From NCBI GenBank assembly GCA_945788325.1, contig CALZLL010000004.1, positions 1 to 30,182 of the forward strand: a DNA stretch of 30,182 nucleotides, in the 5' to 3' direction. Both the position numbers and the translations under genes were made by a program. Every line of letters starts with the position of its first letter. The first letter of the stretch is position 1. The DNA is from an uncultured Clostridium sp. (GTDB lineage: Bacteria > Bacillota_I > Bacilli_A > RF39 > UBA660). Shown one piece after another: positions 1 through 8,177 of the stretch. The notes below the pieces were generated by a model that was not told where the DNA came from, made no database searches, and was given only the letters and a program-made list of their open reading frames with translations.

Positions 1-30
1 GCTTTATTACCATTTACAAAATAATTATAG

Positions 31-60
31 GAAAGCATAAGTTTTTATATGCTTTCTTTT
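31..60 (+). terminator. Intrinsic terminator of an upstream gene
   Basis: A perfect 9-bp stem (GAAAGCATA at 31-39, TATGCTTTC at 48-56) with an 8-nt loop is followed by TTTTCTTTT. Bases 1-24 read ALLPFTK-stop in frame 1, so they may be the very end of an upstream coding sequence, but seven residues are too few to identify it. Confidence 0.7.
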
Positions 61-81
61 CTTTTAAATAATTAATAAGTA

Positions 82-90
82 TGTTATAAT
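82..90 (+). promoter_or_regulatory. Extended -10 promoter of the rplI operon
   Basis: TGT-TATAAT lies 36 bases upstream of the rplI start, directly after the upstream terminator. No good -35 is visible. The TGN element matches the extended -10 that recurs across the window. The rplI ribosome-binding site is AAAGGTGG at 111-118. Confidence 0.7.
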
Positions 91-125
91 ATGAGTGCGA
101 GATTAATTAGAAAGGTGGACTAATT

Positions 126-566
126 ATGAAAGTTATATTTACAAAAGATGTTAAGGGTCAAGGTAAGGCTGGAGATATAAAAGAAGTAAAAGATGGATAT
201 GCTCAAAATTTTTTAATAAGAAATGGATATGCGGTTGCATATACATCTAGAAGTAAAGAAATATTGGACATTAGTAATAAAAACAAAGCAGATGCTGAAG
301 CTGCTGAAATAAAAAGATGTGAAGAAATAAAAAAGAAACTAAAAGATAAAGTTTTAACATTTAAAGTTAAAACAGGAAAACAAGATCAAGTGTTTGGTAC
401 TATTTCTACCAAGCAAATATCAAGTGAACTTGAAAAAATAGGTTACAAAATAGATAAGAAAAAAATAGTACTAGATGAACCTATTAGTTCTCTTGGATAT
501 CATGAAGTAAAAATTAATTTACATAAGAAAGTTCAAGCTGTTGTAACGGTAGAATTAATAAAATAA
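126..566 (+). CDS. rplI: 50S ribosomal protein bL9
   Basis: Ribosomal protein bL9, a large-subunit protein that binds 23S rRNA near the L1 stalk. The 146 residues are close to the family norm of about 148. The N-terminal domain is recognisable: a start resembling the family's MKVILxxDVxGxGKxGDxxxV pattern, then a GYAxNFLI-like segment at about residues 24-31 that belongs to the rRNA-binding face. A long charged helix (about 45-80) joins it to a C-terminal domain ending in a VxAxVxVELxK-like strand. The start has a strong AAAGGTGG ribosome-binding site seven bases upstream. It is first in an operon with dnaB, 18 bases downstream, the usual Bacilli order. Confidence 0.97.
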   Translation: MKVIFTKDVKGQGKAGDIKEVKDGYAQNFLIRNGYAVAYTSRSKEILDISNKNKADAEAAEIKRCEEIKKKLKDKVLTFKVKTGKQDQVFGTISTKQISSELEKIGYKIDKKKIVLDEPISSLGYHEVKINLHKKVQAVVTVELIK

Positions 567-584
567 AGTTAAGGAAGTGATAAA

Positions 585-1928
585 ATGGCAGAAAGAAATA
601 TTCCACAATCACTTGAAGCAGAAAAGGCTGTATTAGGTTCTGCCTTTTTATCAAAGACTGCTTTGCAAAAGATGTGTGATGAATTATCTGTTGAACATTT
701 TTATAGTGATGCAAATGCTAAAATTTTTGAAGTATTGCAAGAGTTAAATGATGAATCATCACCGATAGATACAACTATAGTTACTAGCAAATTAAGTGAA
801 AAGAAGATATTAAGTCAGGTTGGAAACGTAGAATATTTATCTGAAATAATTGATTCGGTTCCAAGTGCTTCTAATGTTGAGTATTACATAAACATTGTTA
901 AAGAAAAAATGGTTGGAAGAAAAATAATTGAAACTGCAACCGAAATTGCTAATGATGCTTATGCTTCTAGTGATTCTATTTACGATGTATTAGATAATGC
1001 TGAAATGAAAATGCTTAGAATTGGTAACATGAGAAAAGTAACTGAGTTTCAAAGAATTCAAGACGTAGTTTATAGAGAGCAAGCTAACTTAGAAAAGCTT
1101 GCTGAACAAGGTTCAGAGATAACTGGTCTTGCAACTGGTTTTACTGATTTTGATAAGCTAACGTCAGGGTTACAACCAAATCAGTTCATTATAATAGCAG
1201 CTCGTCCAGCTATGGGTAAAACTGCGTTTGCTCTTAATTTAGCTACATATGCTGCAATGCATAATGATAAGTCGGTTGCTATATTTAACTTGGAAATGAG
1301 TGCAGAACAATTAGCTAACAGAATTCTTCAGTCATTAGGCCAAATAAATGGTTCTAAAATGAGAACGGGTAGATTAGAACATAATGATTGGAAAAGACTT
1401 AATGAAGCTATAAGTAAATTATCAGATACTAACTTATATTTAGATGATACTCCTGGTATAACAATAGGTGAAATAAGGTCAAAATGTAGAAGACTTGCTA
1501 ATTCTGATAAGGGATTAGGACTAGTTGTAATAGATTATCTACAATTAATAACAGGCCCTTCTAAAACATCTGGTAATAGACAACAAGAAGTATCAGAAAT
1601 ATCGCGTAGTTTAAAAACAATGGCTTTGGAACTAAAAGTTCCAGTAATAGCTTTAGCACAATTATCTCGTGCGGTTGAATCACGTGAAGATAAAAGACCA
1701 ATTATGAGTGATTTACGTGAATCTGGTTCTATAGAGCAAGATGCTGATATAGTATCATTCTTATATAGAGATGACTATTATAATAAAGAAGCAAGAAGAG
1801 ATGATAATGCTAGTATAACTGAATTTATTATTGGAAAAAACAGAAGTGGACCAACATCTACAATAGAATTACTATTTAGAAAAGATACTAGTACTTTTGT
1901 TAACTTTCAAAGAGAGAATGGTGAGTAA
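585..1928 (+). CDS. dnaB: Replicative DNA helicase DnaB (DnaC in Bacillus)
   Basis: Hexameric ring helicase that unwinds DNA ahead of the replisome using ATP. At 447 residues it has standard length. The N-terminal domain opens with the family pattern IPQSLEAEKAVLGS (residues 5-18). The RecA-like C-terminal domain carries Walker A ARPAMGKTAFAL at about 206-217 and Walker B LVVIDYLQLI at about 313-322, followed by the R-E-x-G-x-I-E-Q-D-A-D segment (about residues 380-390) typical of DnaB. No intein is present, although the Walker A site is a common intein insertion point. It is co-transcribed with rplI, as in most Bacillota, and its stop lies two bases before the next gene. Confidence 0.97.
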   Translation: MAERNIPQSLEAEKAVLGSAFLSKTALQKMCDELSVEHFYSDANAKIFEVLQELNDESSPIDTTIVTSKLSEKKILSQVGNVEYLSEIIDSVPSASNVEYYINIVKEKMVGRKIIETATEIANDAYASSDSIYDVLDNAEMKMLRIGNMRKVTEFQRIQDVVYREQANLEKLAEQGSEITGLATGFTDFDKLTSGLQPNQFIIIAARPAMGKTAFALNLATYAAMHNDKSVAIFNLEMSAEQLANRILQSLGQINGSKMRTGRLEHNDWKRLNEAISKLSDTNLYLDDTPGITIGEIRSKCRRLANSDKGLGLVVIDYLQLITGPSKTSGNRQQEVSEISRSLKTMALELKVPVIALAQLSRAVESREDKRPIMSDLRESGSIEQDADIVSFLYRDDYYNKEARRDDNASITEFIIGKNRSGPTSTIELLFRKDTSTFVNFQRENGE

Positions 1929-1930
1929 TT

Positions 1931-3406
1931 ATGATGAAAGTAATAAAAACGGGGTTAACTTATATTTTTGCAATAGCACTTTCGTGTGCAATTATAATGT
2001 TTGTAAATTTTTCAGATAAATTTCAATTAAGTCCTAAAAACGTTTACAAAGTATACTTAGATGGTAAAGAAATAGGAAACGTTAAAGATAAAAATGAACT
2101 TGAAGAATATATAAATGAAGAACAAAAAGAATTAAAAGAAAAATATAATGTTAATAAGGTATATGTTCCAGAGGGTGTTGATATTCAAAAATGTATTACA
2201 TATAAAAAAGACGTAAAAACTGCTAAACAAATAAATAATATTATTAAAGAAAAAAAACCTTTTACGATAGAAGGATATAAAGTAACCATAAAAACTAATT
2301 CAAGTGAAGAAGAAGACATAATAATAAATGTTTTAGATAAAGATATGTTTGATAAAGCTATTAAGTCTGTTGTTGAAGCTTTTGTTAGTAAAGAAGATGT
2401 GAAAAATTATGAAAATGATACCCAACCAGAAATAAAAGAAACGGGTACTTTGATTGAAGATATATACGTTGATCAAAACATTAATATAAAACATGGTTAT
2501 ATATCAACAGATGAAGAGATTTTTACCGATGAAAAAACTTTAACTAAATATTTATTGTTTGGTTCTTTAAAGGAAGATCAATACTATACTGTAGAAGAAG
2601 GAGATACAATTGAATCTATTGCATATAAAAATAAATTAGCAACGGAAGAATTTTTAATTGTTAATCCTGAATTTACAAGTTCAAATAACATTTTATCGGT
2701 AGGACAACAAGTTAAGGTAGGATTAATTAATCCTATTGTTGATGTTGTTGTTGAAACTCACAATGTCATTGATCAAGCAAGTCAATATAAAACAGTAACT
2801 CAAGAAGATGCATCAATGGATTATGGAAAAGAAGTAGTTGTAAGTGAAGGTCAAGATGGAATGGATCGTTTAACAACTAAAATTAAAACGGTAAATGGTG
2901 AAACCACCAACGTTGTTATAGTAAGTTCTGAGACTTTAACACCATCGGTTGATAAAGTTGTAAAAGTTGGAACAAAAATTTATGCTGGTGGTGGAACTGC
3001 ACCAATTATGTCTGGTTCATGGGCATGGCCAACAATATCTCAATACTATATATCAAGTTATTTTGGCTATCGTTGGGGTAAAGTTCATGAAGCTATCGAT
3101 ATAGCTGGTAGTGGTGAAGGCTCTCCAATATATGCTGCAGGTTCTGGAGTAGTAGTAACTTCACAAAATAAAGGAAGTCTAGGTAATCATGTCACCATTG
3201 ATCATGGTAATGGATACTATACGTTATATGCTCATTTACATTCAAGAAATGTAACGGTTGGTCAAACGGTTCAAAGAGGGCAACAAATTGGTACGATGGG
3301 ACACACTGGTTTTGCTACTGGTACACACTTACACTTTGGACTTTATCGAAACGGAATGCCATATAAAGATGGTACCCCTCTTGATCCACTATCATTATAT
3401 AGATGA
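1931..3406 (+). CDS. Membrane-anchored LysM-G5-M23 peptidoglycan endopeptidase
   Basis: A cell-wall hydrolase expected to cut peptide cross-links outside the membrane. Residues about 7-26 form an uncleaved-looking signal anchor. A region of about 190 residues without a recognised domain follows, then a LysM module (about 218-263, YTVEEGDTIESIA), a G5-like domain (about 270-349) and a C-terminal M23 (LytM) domain. All zinc and catalytic residues are visible: H386 and D390 (HEAID), H435 and H437 (HLH), and H466 and H468 (HLH). Two in-frame ATGs (1931, 1934) are possible. The GGTGAG ribosome-binding site overlaps the dnaB stop, implying coupled translation. It sits where WalRKHI genes often precede walJ in other Bacilli. 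Active peptidase is very likely; the exact cleavage bond is not known. Confidence 0.93.
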   Translation: MMKVIKTGLTYIFAIALSCAIIMFVNFSDKFQLSPKNVYKVYLDGKEIGNVKDKNELEEYINEEQKELKEKYNVNKVYVPEGVDIQKCITYKKDVKTAKQINNIIKEKKPFTIEGYKVTIKTNSSEEEDIIINVLDKDMFDKAIKSVVEAFVSKEDVKNYENDTQPEIKETGTLIEDIYVDQNINIKHGYISTDEEIFTDEKTLTKYLLFGSLKEDQYYTVEEGDTIESIAYKNKLATEEFLIVNPEFTSSNNILSVGQQVKVGLINPIVDVVVETHNVIDQASQYKTVTQEDASMDYGKEVVVSEGQDGMDRLTTKIKTVNGETTNVVIVSSETLTPSVDKVVKVGTKIYAGGGTAPIMSGSWAWPTISQYYISSYFGYRWGKVHEAIDIAGSGEGSPIYAAGSGVVVTSQNKGSLGNHVTIDHGNGYYTLYAHLHSRNVTVGQTVQRGQQIGTMGHTGFATGTHLHFGLYRNGMPYKDGTPLDPLSLYR

Positions 3407-4173
3407 TGAAAGTATCAGTACTATCTAGTGGAAGTAAGGGTAATAGTGTATTAATACAGACAAACAACACCAAGATTTTAATTGATCTTGGTGTTACAAA
3501 GTCTTATATAGAAAAAAGTTTAGATGAATTAAAAGTGGATCCAAAAGAAATAAAAGCGATATTAATAACACACACCCACGTGGATCATATACAAGGATTA
3601 AAAGTATTTTTAAAAAAATATCATCCTAAATTATATGTTAACAAAGTTATTCTTTCATTGTTACATGAATATTTAGAAGAATTTGATTATGTATTATATG
3701 AAAATCCACATATTAAGATAGACGATATAGAAATAGAAGTAATAAAAACATCTCATGATGTTAAGGGATCGGTTGGATTTATAGTTAAAAACGAAGATAA
3801 ATCATTAGTATATATAACTGATACTGGTTATATAAATAATAGATACTTTGATAAATTAAGCAATCATAATTTATACATAATGGAAAGTAATCATGATGTT
3901 GAAATGTTAATGAATGGTAAATATCCATTTCATTTAAAAAAAAGAATACTAAGTGATAAGGGACATTTATCTAATGCTGATGCAGCTTATTACTTATCAG
4001 AATTTATAGGTGATAAAACTAAAACAATAATTTTAGCACACTTAAGTGATGATAATAATACTTATGATAAAGCTCTTGATACATTAACTGGAGTTCTATT
4101 ATCAAAAAATAAAAAAGTTGATAATATTATGGTAGCTAAACAAAAACAAAGAACGGATTGGATTGAAGTATGA
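3403..4173 (+). CDS. walJ: WalJ/YycJ-like metallo-beta-lactamase-fold hydrolase
   Basis: Member of the YycJ (WalJ) branch of the metallo-beta-lactamase fold, reported as exonuclease-like and linked in other Bacilli to coordination of replication and cell-wall work. The metal-binding motif H57-T-H59-V-D61-H62 is intact, and further His and Asp ligands appear in TSHD (about residue 117) and ITDTG (about 138-142). Length (256 residues) is typical. The start overlaps the upstream stop by four bases (ATGATGA), and a second ATG follows immediately, so the start is uncertain by one codon. No separate ribosome-binding site is evident, which suggests translational coupling to the M23 peptidase gene. 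Its usual partners walR, walK, walH and walI are not in the window. Confidence 0.9.
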   Translation: MMKVSVLSSGSKGNSVLIQTNNTKILIDLGVTKSYIEKSLDELKVDPKEIKAILITHTHVDHIQGLKVFLKKYHPKLYVNKVILSLLHEYLEEFDYVLYENPHIKIDDIEIEVIKTSHDVKGSVGFIVKNEDKSLVYITDTGYINNRYFDKLSNHNLYIMESNHDVEMLMNGKYPFHLKKRILSDKGHLSNADAAYYLSEFIGDKTKTIILAHLSDDNNTYDKALDTLTGVLLSKNKKVDNIMVAKQKQRTDWIEV

Positions 4174-4616
4174 TAAAAATAATTTGTGTTGGCAAAATTA
4201 AAGAAAAATACTTTATTGATGCTTTAAAAGAATATCAAAAAAGAATTAGTAAGTATTCTAAATTAGAAATAATAGAACTTCCTGATTATAATTATGATCC
4301 TAAAAAAACTATTACTGAGGAAGGGAAAAATATATTATCAAAAATAAATGATAAAGACTTTGTAATAACTTTAGAAATAGAAGGTAACAAACTTAATTCT
4401 AATGAATTATCTAACTTTATAGAAAAGAATATTTCTAAAAACATAACCTTTGTAATAGGTGGTTCATATGGCCTGTCAGACGAAGTAAAAGAAAGATCTA
4501 ATTATAAATTATCTTTTTCTCTTTTAACCTTTCCACATCAACTATTTAGAATAATATTATTAGAACAAATATATAGATCATTTAAGATTATAAATAATGA
4601 AAGCTATCATAAATAG
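4170..4616 (+). CDS. rlmH: 23S rRNA pseudouridine-1915 N3-methyltransferase RlmH
   Basis: SPOUT-fold methyltransferase that uses S-adenosylmethionine to methylate pseudouridine 1915 in helix 69 of 23S rRNA. The family landmarks are present: the IICVGKIKEKY start, the cofactor-binding FVIGGSYGL segment (about residues 95-103), and the terminal YHK. At 148 residues it is slightly shorter than the usual 155-159. ATG overlaps the walJ stop by four bases (ATGA). It is the last gene of the operon, and its stop codon lies inside the terminator stem. Confidence 0.95.
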   Translation: MIKIICVGKIKEKYFIDALKEYQKRISKYSKLEIIELPDYNYDPKKTITEEGKNILSKINDKDFVITLEIEGNKLNSNELSNFIEKNISKNITFVIGGSYGLSDEVKERSNYKLSFSLLTFPHQLFRIILLEQIYRSFKIINNESYHK

Positions 4617-4624
4617 CTTTTTTA
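4600..4624 (+). terminator. Terminator of the rplI-rlmH operon
   Basis: A perfect 8-bp stem (AAAGCTAT at 4600-4607, ATAGCTTT at 4613-4620) with a 5-nt loop precedes a T-run. The rlmH stop codon (4614-4616) is inside the right arm. Confidence 0.85.
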
Positions 4625-4633
4625 TTATATATT

Positions 4634-4642
4634 TGATATAAT
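4634..4642 (+). promoter_or_regulatory. Extended -10 promoter for the HExxH protein and ung
   Basis: TGA-TATAAT sits 28 bases upstream of the next ATG, with GTAGGAG (ribosome-binding site) between. It starts only ten bases after the terminator T-run, and the region where a -35 would lie is mostly T. Confidence 0.65.
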
Positions 4643-4670
4643 TAGTATTAGTTTATAGTAGGAGTTTATT

Positions 4671-6419
4671 ATGTTGATTGGGATTATAAAAAATATTGAT
4701 AAAACTTATGAATATTTGTATAAAAATAATAATGAATTAATTTCTTTTCATGTTGATAATAATGGTTTTTCAAAGTCAAATAAATCATATATAGCTTTTT
4801 TAATATCAAAATTTAAATATAATAAAGATTGTGAATATATATCTAAGTTCAAAGAATATGATGTATATTATGATCCAAATACGAAATTAAAACACTTTTT
4901 ATTAAATCAAGAAGAAGATTATGATATGTTATTTAGATTTAATGGAATGGATGCTAGATATTATAAAGATAAAAGAAGTTTAGGTACTTGGGATAAAATA
5001 CTTATTACCCTTGGAATCACAGCTGTTTTTACTTATGGTGGATTATTATTTTTACTTGGATCTAATTATGATATGAATGTTAAAGAGTCTGTATATAGTT
5101 CTTATGGTATTTCTACTATTAATGAAATGTATGATTATGAACCAATTAATTATGAAGATGCTATTAATTATATTAATTCAAGTGATATTTCTAATGAAGT
5201 TAAATCTGTAATTACAAATGAAGATTTTCTTAAACTCGTTTTTTCATATTATAAAAATACTCCTTTAGAATATACCGCGAGAATTAAATTAGATGGAATA
5301 AATATAAAAAGTTTTCAAGAAAATCCTAAAGATCCTGATACTAATGGATATTATACTTCAACAGATCCTAATACTTTATACATAAAAGAAGGACAAAAGA
5401 AAGATTATGAAGACCGTAACACAATTCATGAATTTATTCATTTGTTGCAGGCAGAAGGTTCACCATATTATTATTTGAATGAAGCAGTAGCTGAACTTAT
5501 GACAAGTGAATTATTAGATTCTTCACCAAGTACTTATTTTGGTGCGGTTGATAACTTGAAGTTATTAATAAATATAATAGGTCCAGAACCTATATATGAG
5601 TTATCTTTTGGTGGAGATGATACTAGTCTAAACAATATTTTAAAAGAGTATCTTTCTAATAAGGATATTATTACTTTAAAATATTATTTACAAAAATCCG
5701 GACTTGAATTAAATCAAGATAATAACATAAATATTGAAATTCAAAACATCTTACATAAATTATATAAAAATATGTATGGACGTGATATAAATGATGATAA
5801 AAATATAATAAGTATATTAACTGATGAAAAAGTAAGTTTAGAGAAAAATATTTATGTTAATGACAAAAGATATTTTTTACTTCCTAATAAAATGAAAGAA
5901 AAAGAATCTATAACAATAGTTAGTCCTAACATGAATGTTTTAGCTAAAAACGGATATTTAAATGAGAAAAAATGTTATAAAGAACTTGTTAAAATAGAAG
6001 AAAACGAATATGAAAAGTATGAAAATGCTTCAGATGTTGTGTTAAAAGAAAATTTAAATACTGATAAATTAATATATGGTAAGATAATGGGTGAAGGTAA
6101 CGAATGTTATTATAGACATTTAAAAAATCCTATAAATAAAGAAGATTATGAATACTTTAGTTTTAGAACTTTACCAGCTGATAGATATAGTATTAAAGAA
6201 GCTATAGATAAAGGATATATTAGTGTTTATGAAGTATTATATACAAAAGAGAAAACAAATGATAATCAAGAAGAATATATTTATTACGAATCTAATGATC
6301 CTAGAGTAATAGTAAATGATAAAAATTGTGAATTTATTGTAGATGGTTTAAAAACAAGATTTGAACAGCAATATGATAATCTTCTAAAAAGAATAGATGA
6401 TAAAGATTATCATAAATAA
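4671..6419 (+). CDS. Unrecognised single-pass membrane protein with a gluzincin-type HExxH site
   Basis: No named family is recognised. The 582 residues consist of a cytoplasmic-looking N-terminal region (1-108), one membrane span (about 109-129), then a ~450-residue domain predicted to be outside. That domain contains H253-E-F-I-H257 followed by N-E271-A-V-A-E275. This is the spacing of zinc metallopeptidases of the gluzincin type, where a downstream Glu is the third ligand, with E271 or E275 as candidate. The C-terminal 200 residues are charged, rich in Tyr and Glu, and show no motif. The start is the first ATG after GTAGGAG. It is co-directional with ung, 12 bases upstream of it, and has its own promoter. 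Peptidase activity is inference from the motif alone; it could be an inactive or structural relative. Confidence 0.8.
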   Translation: MLIGIIKNIDKTYEYLYKNNNELISFHVDNNGFSKSNKSYIAFLISKFKYNKDCEYISKFKEYDVYYDPNTKLKHFLLNQEEDYDMLFRFNGMDARYYKDKRSLGTWDKILITLGITAVFTYGGLLFLLGSNYDMNVKESVYSSYGISTINEMYDYEPINYEDAINYINSSDISNEVKSVITNEDFLKLVFSYYKNTPLEYTARIKLDGINIKSFQENPKDPDTNGYYTSTDPNTLYIKEGQKKDYEDRNTIHEFIHLLQAEGSPYYYLNEAVAELMTSELLDSSPSTYFGAVDNLKLLINIIGPEPIYELSFGGDDTSLNNILKEYLSNKDIITLKYYLQKSGLELNQDNNINIEIQNILHKLYKNMYGRDINDDKNIISILTDEKVSLEKNIYVNDKRYFLLPNKMKEKESITIVSPNMNVLAKNGYLNEKKCYKELVKIEENEYEKYENASDVVLKENLNTDKLIYGKIMGEGNECYYRHLKNPINKEDYEYFSFRTLPADRYSIKEAIDKGYISVYEVLYTKEKTNDNQEEYIYYESNDPRVIVNDKNCEFIVDGLKTRFEQQYDNLLKRIDDKDYHK

Positions 6420-6431
6420 AGAGGTGGTTTT

Positions 6432-7082
6432 ATGTTTCATAATAGTTGGGATGAAATATTACATGAAGAAATGCAAAAAAGTTATTTTAAATACATAAAG
6501 GATTTTGTCAAGGAAGAAAGGTTATCAAAAACTATATATCCTCCTGCTGTAGATTTATTTAATGCGTTTAAATTAACTGATTTTAAGGATATAAAAGTGG
6601 TAATATTAGGCCAAGATCCATATCATGGTGAAAAAGAGGCAATGGGACTTTCTTTTTCTGTTAGAAGAGGTGTTAGAACACCACCATCGCTTAGAAATAT
6701 ATTTAAGGAATTAAAAGATGATTTAGGTATAGATAGAACTGATACGGATTTATCTGATTGGGCAAATCAAGGAGTATTTTTACTTAATACGGTACTTACC
6801 GTAGAAAAAGATAAAGCTAATTCCCATAAGGATATTGGGTGGGAAATATTTACTGATTATGTTATAAAACAAATAAATGATAAATTAAATAACGTTGTAT
6901 TTATTTTATGGGGAAGACAAGCTAGAGATAAAAAACGTATGATAACTAATCCTAGCCACTACATAATAGAATCAGCTCATCCATCACCTTTATCAGCTTA
7001 TAACGGTTTTTTTGGTAGTAAACCTTTTTCAAAGACAAATAATTATTTAAAAAAACATAATAAAAAAGAGATTAATTTTTAA
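6432..7082 (+). CDS. ung: Uracil-DNA glycosylase (family 1)
   Basis: Base-excision repair enzyme that removes uracil from DNA by cleaving the N-glycosidic bond. Both signature motifs are present. The water-activating loop G60-Q-D62-P-Y-H65 holds the catalytic Asp, and the DNA-intercalating loop H183-P-S-P-L-S holds the catalytic His. Length (216 residues) matches the family at about 220. The start has AGAGGTGG eight bases upstream. It is probably transcribed with the preceding membrane-protein gene, and its stop codon sits inside a two-way terminator shared with the convergent gene. Confidence 0.97.
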   Translation: MFHNSWDEILHEEMQKSYFKYIKDFVKEERLSKTIYPPAVDLFNAFKLTDFKDIKVVILGQDPYHGEKEAMGLSFSVRRGVRTPPSLRNIFKELKDDLGIDRTDTDLSDWANQGVFLLNTVLTVEKDKANSHKDIGWEIFTDYVIKQINDKLNNVVFILWGRQARDKKRMITNPSHYIIESAHPSPLSAYNGFFGSKPFSKTNNYLKKHNKKEINF

Positions 7083-7090
7083 TCTCTTTT
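7062..7090. terminator. Bidirectional terminator between ung and the lemA-like gene
   Basis: A perfect 12-bp stem (AAAAGAGATTAA at 7064-7075, its complement at 7079-7090) with a TTT loop. It supplies a T-run on both strands, lies between convergent genes and contains the ung stop codon. Confidence 0.88.
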
Positions 7091-7624
7091 CTAATACTTA
7101 AAATCATTATAATCACTATCATTACTACTTTTTTTATCAAAAAATAATTTTTCTTTTTTTCTTTTTAGTATTGTTGTAATTATAACTGGAAAACGCTTAA
7201 TTAGTTTGTTGTATTTGCTAGCATTATTATTATAATAATCTTTATATGCATTAAGAAGATCTTCTGTTTCGTTTATTTTGAAAGCTATTTTTTGAAACTC
7301 ATCATCTTTTTGTAATTTTTGATATTTATCTTTAATAAGATGAAATTCATTAATATATACTAATAACTTTCTATCTAGTTCCATCATGCTAGTATCTTTT
7401 TCATTTACCTCTTCAAAACCCTCATAGATTTGTTTATTGGTCTTTGTAATGTTTCTTATTATTTTTTCTGAATCCTTGATTAATTCTTTTCTTTTTATTA
7501 AAGTACTATTTATTTTTTCTTCAATGCTAATAAGTTTAATATTTAAAAACGTTAATTTATCATGGTATATGTTATATATAAAAAACATTATGCTAACTAT
7601 TAAAACAATTATTACTAGAACCAT
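7091..7624 (-). CDS. Divergent LemA-like membrane protein
   Basis: A 177-residue protein with one N-terminal membrane span (about 2-19) and a long helical body. The match to LemA is by pattern. An early IEEKINSTLIKRKELI segment resembles the family's DxxLxRRxxLIPNLV region, and the C-terminal YYNNNASKYNKLIKRFP (about 136-152) followed by a terminal FF matches YNxxVxxYNxxIxxFP...FF of LemA. The function of LemA proteins is unclear. The topology here (short outside N-terminus, cytoplasmic helical bundle) fits the family. An extended -10 with a -35 lies upstream. No partner gene of the kind often found beside lemA (a TPM-domain or HtpX-like protein) is present in the window. The family call is moderately sure. 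Confidence 0.7.
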   Translation of the reverse strand: MVLVIIVLIVSIMFFIYNIYHDKLTFLNIKLISIEEKINSTLIKRKELIKDSEKIIRNITKTNKQIYEGFEEVNEKDTSMMELDRKLLVYINEFHLIKDKYQKLQKDDEFQKIAFKINETEDLLNAYKDYYNNNASKYNKLIKRFPVIITTILKRKKEKLFFDKKSSNDSDYNDFKY

Positions 7625-7651
7625 TTAAATCTACCTTCCATTCTAATTAAA

Positions 7652-7680
7652 ATTATAGCAAAAGTAGATAATATTTACAA
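7652..7680 (-). promoter_or_regulatory. Promoter of the lemA-like gene
   Basis: On the minus strand TTGTAA (7675-7680) is followed after 17 bases by TATAAT (7652-7657), preceded by TGC, so both an extended -10 and a recognisable -35 are present. GGAAGGT serves as the ribosome-binding site before the start at 7624. Confidence 0.7.
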
Positions 7681-7691
7681 GCTAATATAGT

Positions 7692-8108
7692 TTAGTTTTG
7701 CGGATAGTATTCTGGACTATAGTTAATTTTTTCATCAAAATCTACGTAATTTAAATATATCATAAGAAGCAAGTACCATCTTCCTGTTTTAGGATCACTA
7801 ATTATTATATGATCTCTTCCCGCTGCTTCAATTATACCCGTAAATGTCTTGTCACGCCATTCAACTGAGTCTGGAAATGAAAAGTATAAAGTAGCTAATT
7901 TTCCTTTGTTAAGTCTTAATATGTTTTCAACGTAAGATTGTTCTAATTCAAGCATGTTATTAGTGGCTTGAATATTAGCTAAGTTGTTATTGCTAGTATT
8001 ATTAGTATTTGTACTTGGCATTGATGCTATACCACCCATTGCAGTAGCTTGAATACCACTTGTTCCCATGTTTGGAAAAGTTGGATTTGAATAATAATTT
8101 GTATTCAT
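7692..8108 (-). CDS. gerQ: Spore coat protein GerQ
   Basis: GerQ (YwdL) is an inner spore-coat protein needed for germination and cross-linked by transglutaminase in Bacillus subtilis. The N-terminal 50 residues are low complexity (Asn, Thr, Ser, Met, Gly). The C-terminal ~85 residues carry the conserved block, with SYVENILRLNKGKLATLY and IIEAAGRDHIIISDPKTG, then a YLLLMIYLNYVDF-like ending. I place the start at the ATG at 8106-8108, because AGGAGA (8115-8120) is six bases upstream; the longer reading frame adds only nine residues (MNYEKRRFN) and would put this ribosome-binding site inside the gene. It is transcribed divergently from pduL. Together with Spo0A it is the direct evidence for sporulation in this genome. 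Confidence 0.93.
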   Translation of the reverse strand: MNTNYYSNPTFPNMGTSGIQATAMGGIASMPSTNTNNTSNNNLANIQATNNMLELEQSYVENILRLNKGKLATLYFSFPDSVEWRDKTFTGIIEAAGRDHIIISDPKTGRWYLLLMIYLNYVDFDEKINYSPEYYPQN

Positions 8109-8127
8109 GTTAAATCTCCTTTTTTCA

Positions 8128-8167
8128 TAATTCAATTAAACATATGATTGAATTAAGATAAATATAC
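8128..8167 (-). promoter_or_regulatory. Candidate sigma-E-like promoter and dyad upstream of gerQ
   Basis: On the minus strand GTATATTT (8160-8167), a 13-base spacer and CATATGTT (8139-8146) resemble the Bacillus sigma-E pattern (ATATT-like -35, CATA-like -10), and lie about 30 bases upstream of the gerQ start. No TATAAT-type promoter for gerQ is visible. A perfect 9-bp inverted repeat (TAATTCAAT 8128-8136, ATTGAATTA 8147-8155) overlaps it and could be an operator. The sigma-factor assignment is inference. Confidence 0.4.
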
Positions 8168-8168
8168 A

Positions 8169-8177
8169 TGATATAAT
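8169..8177 (+). promoter_or_regulatory. Extended -10 promoter of pduL
   Basis: TGA-TATAAT ends 24 bases before the pduL ATG at 8202. It implies a transcript start near 8184, which rules out the in-frame TTG at 8181 as a start codon. Confidence 0.7.

Noticed and set aside
7437..7628. A 63-codon plus-strand frame antisense to the lemA-like gene
   Set aside because: It mirrors the membrane span and helical region of the minus-strand gene, which has a proper promoter and ribosome-binding site.
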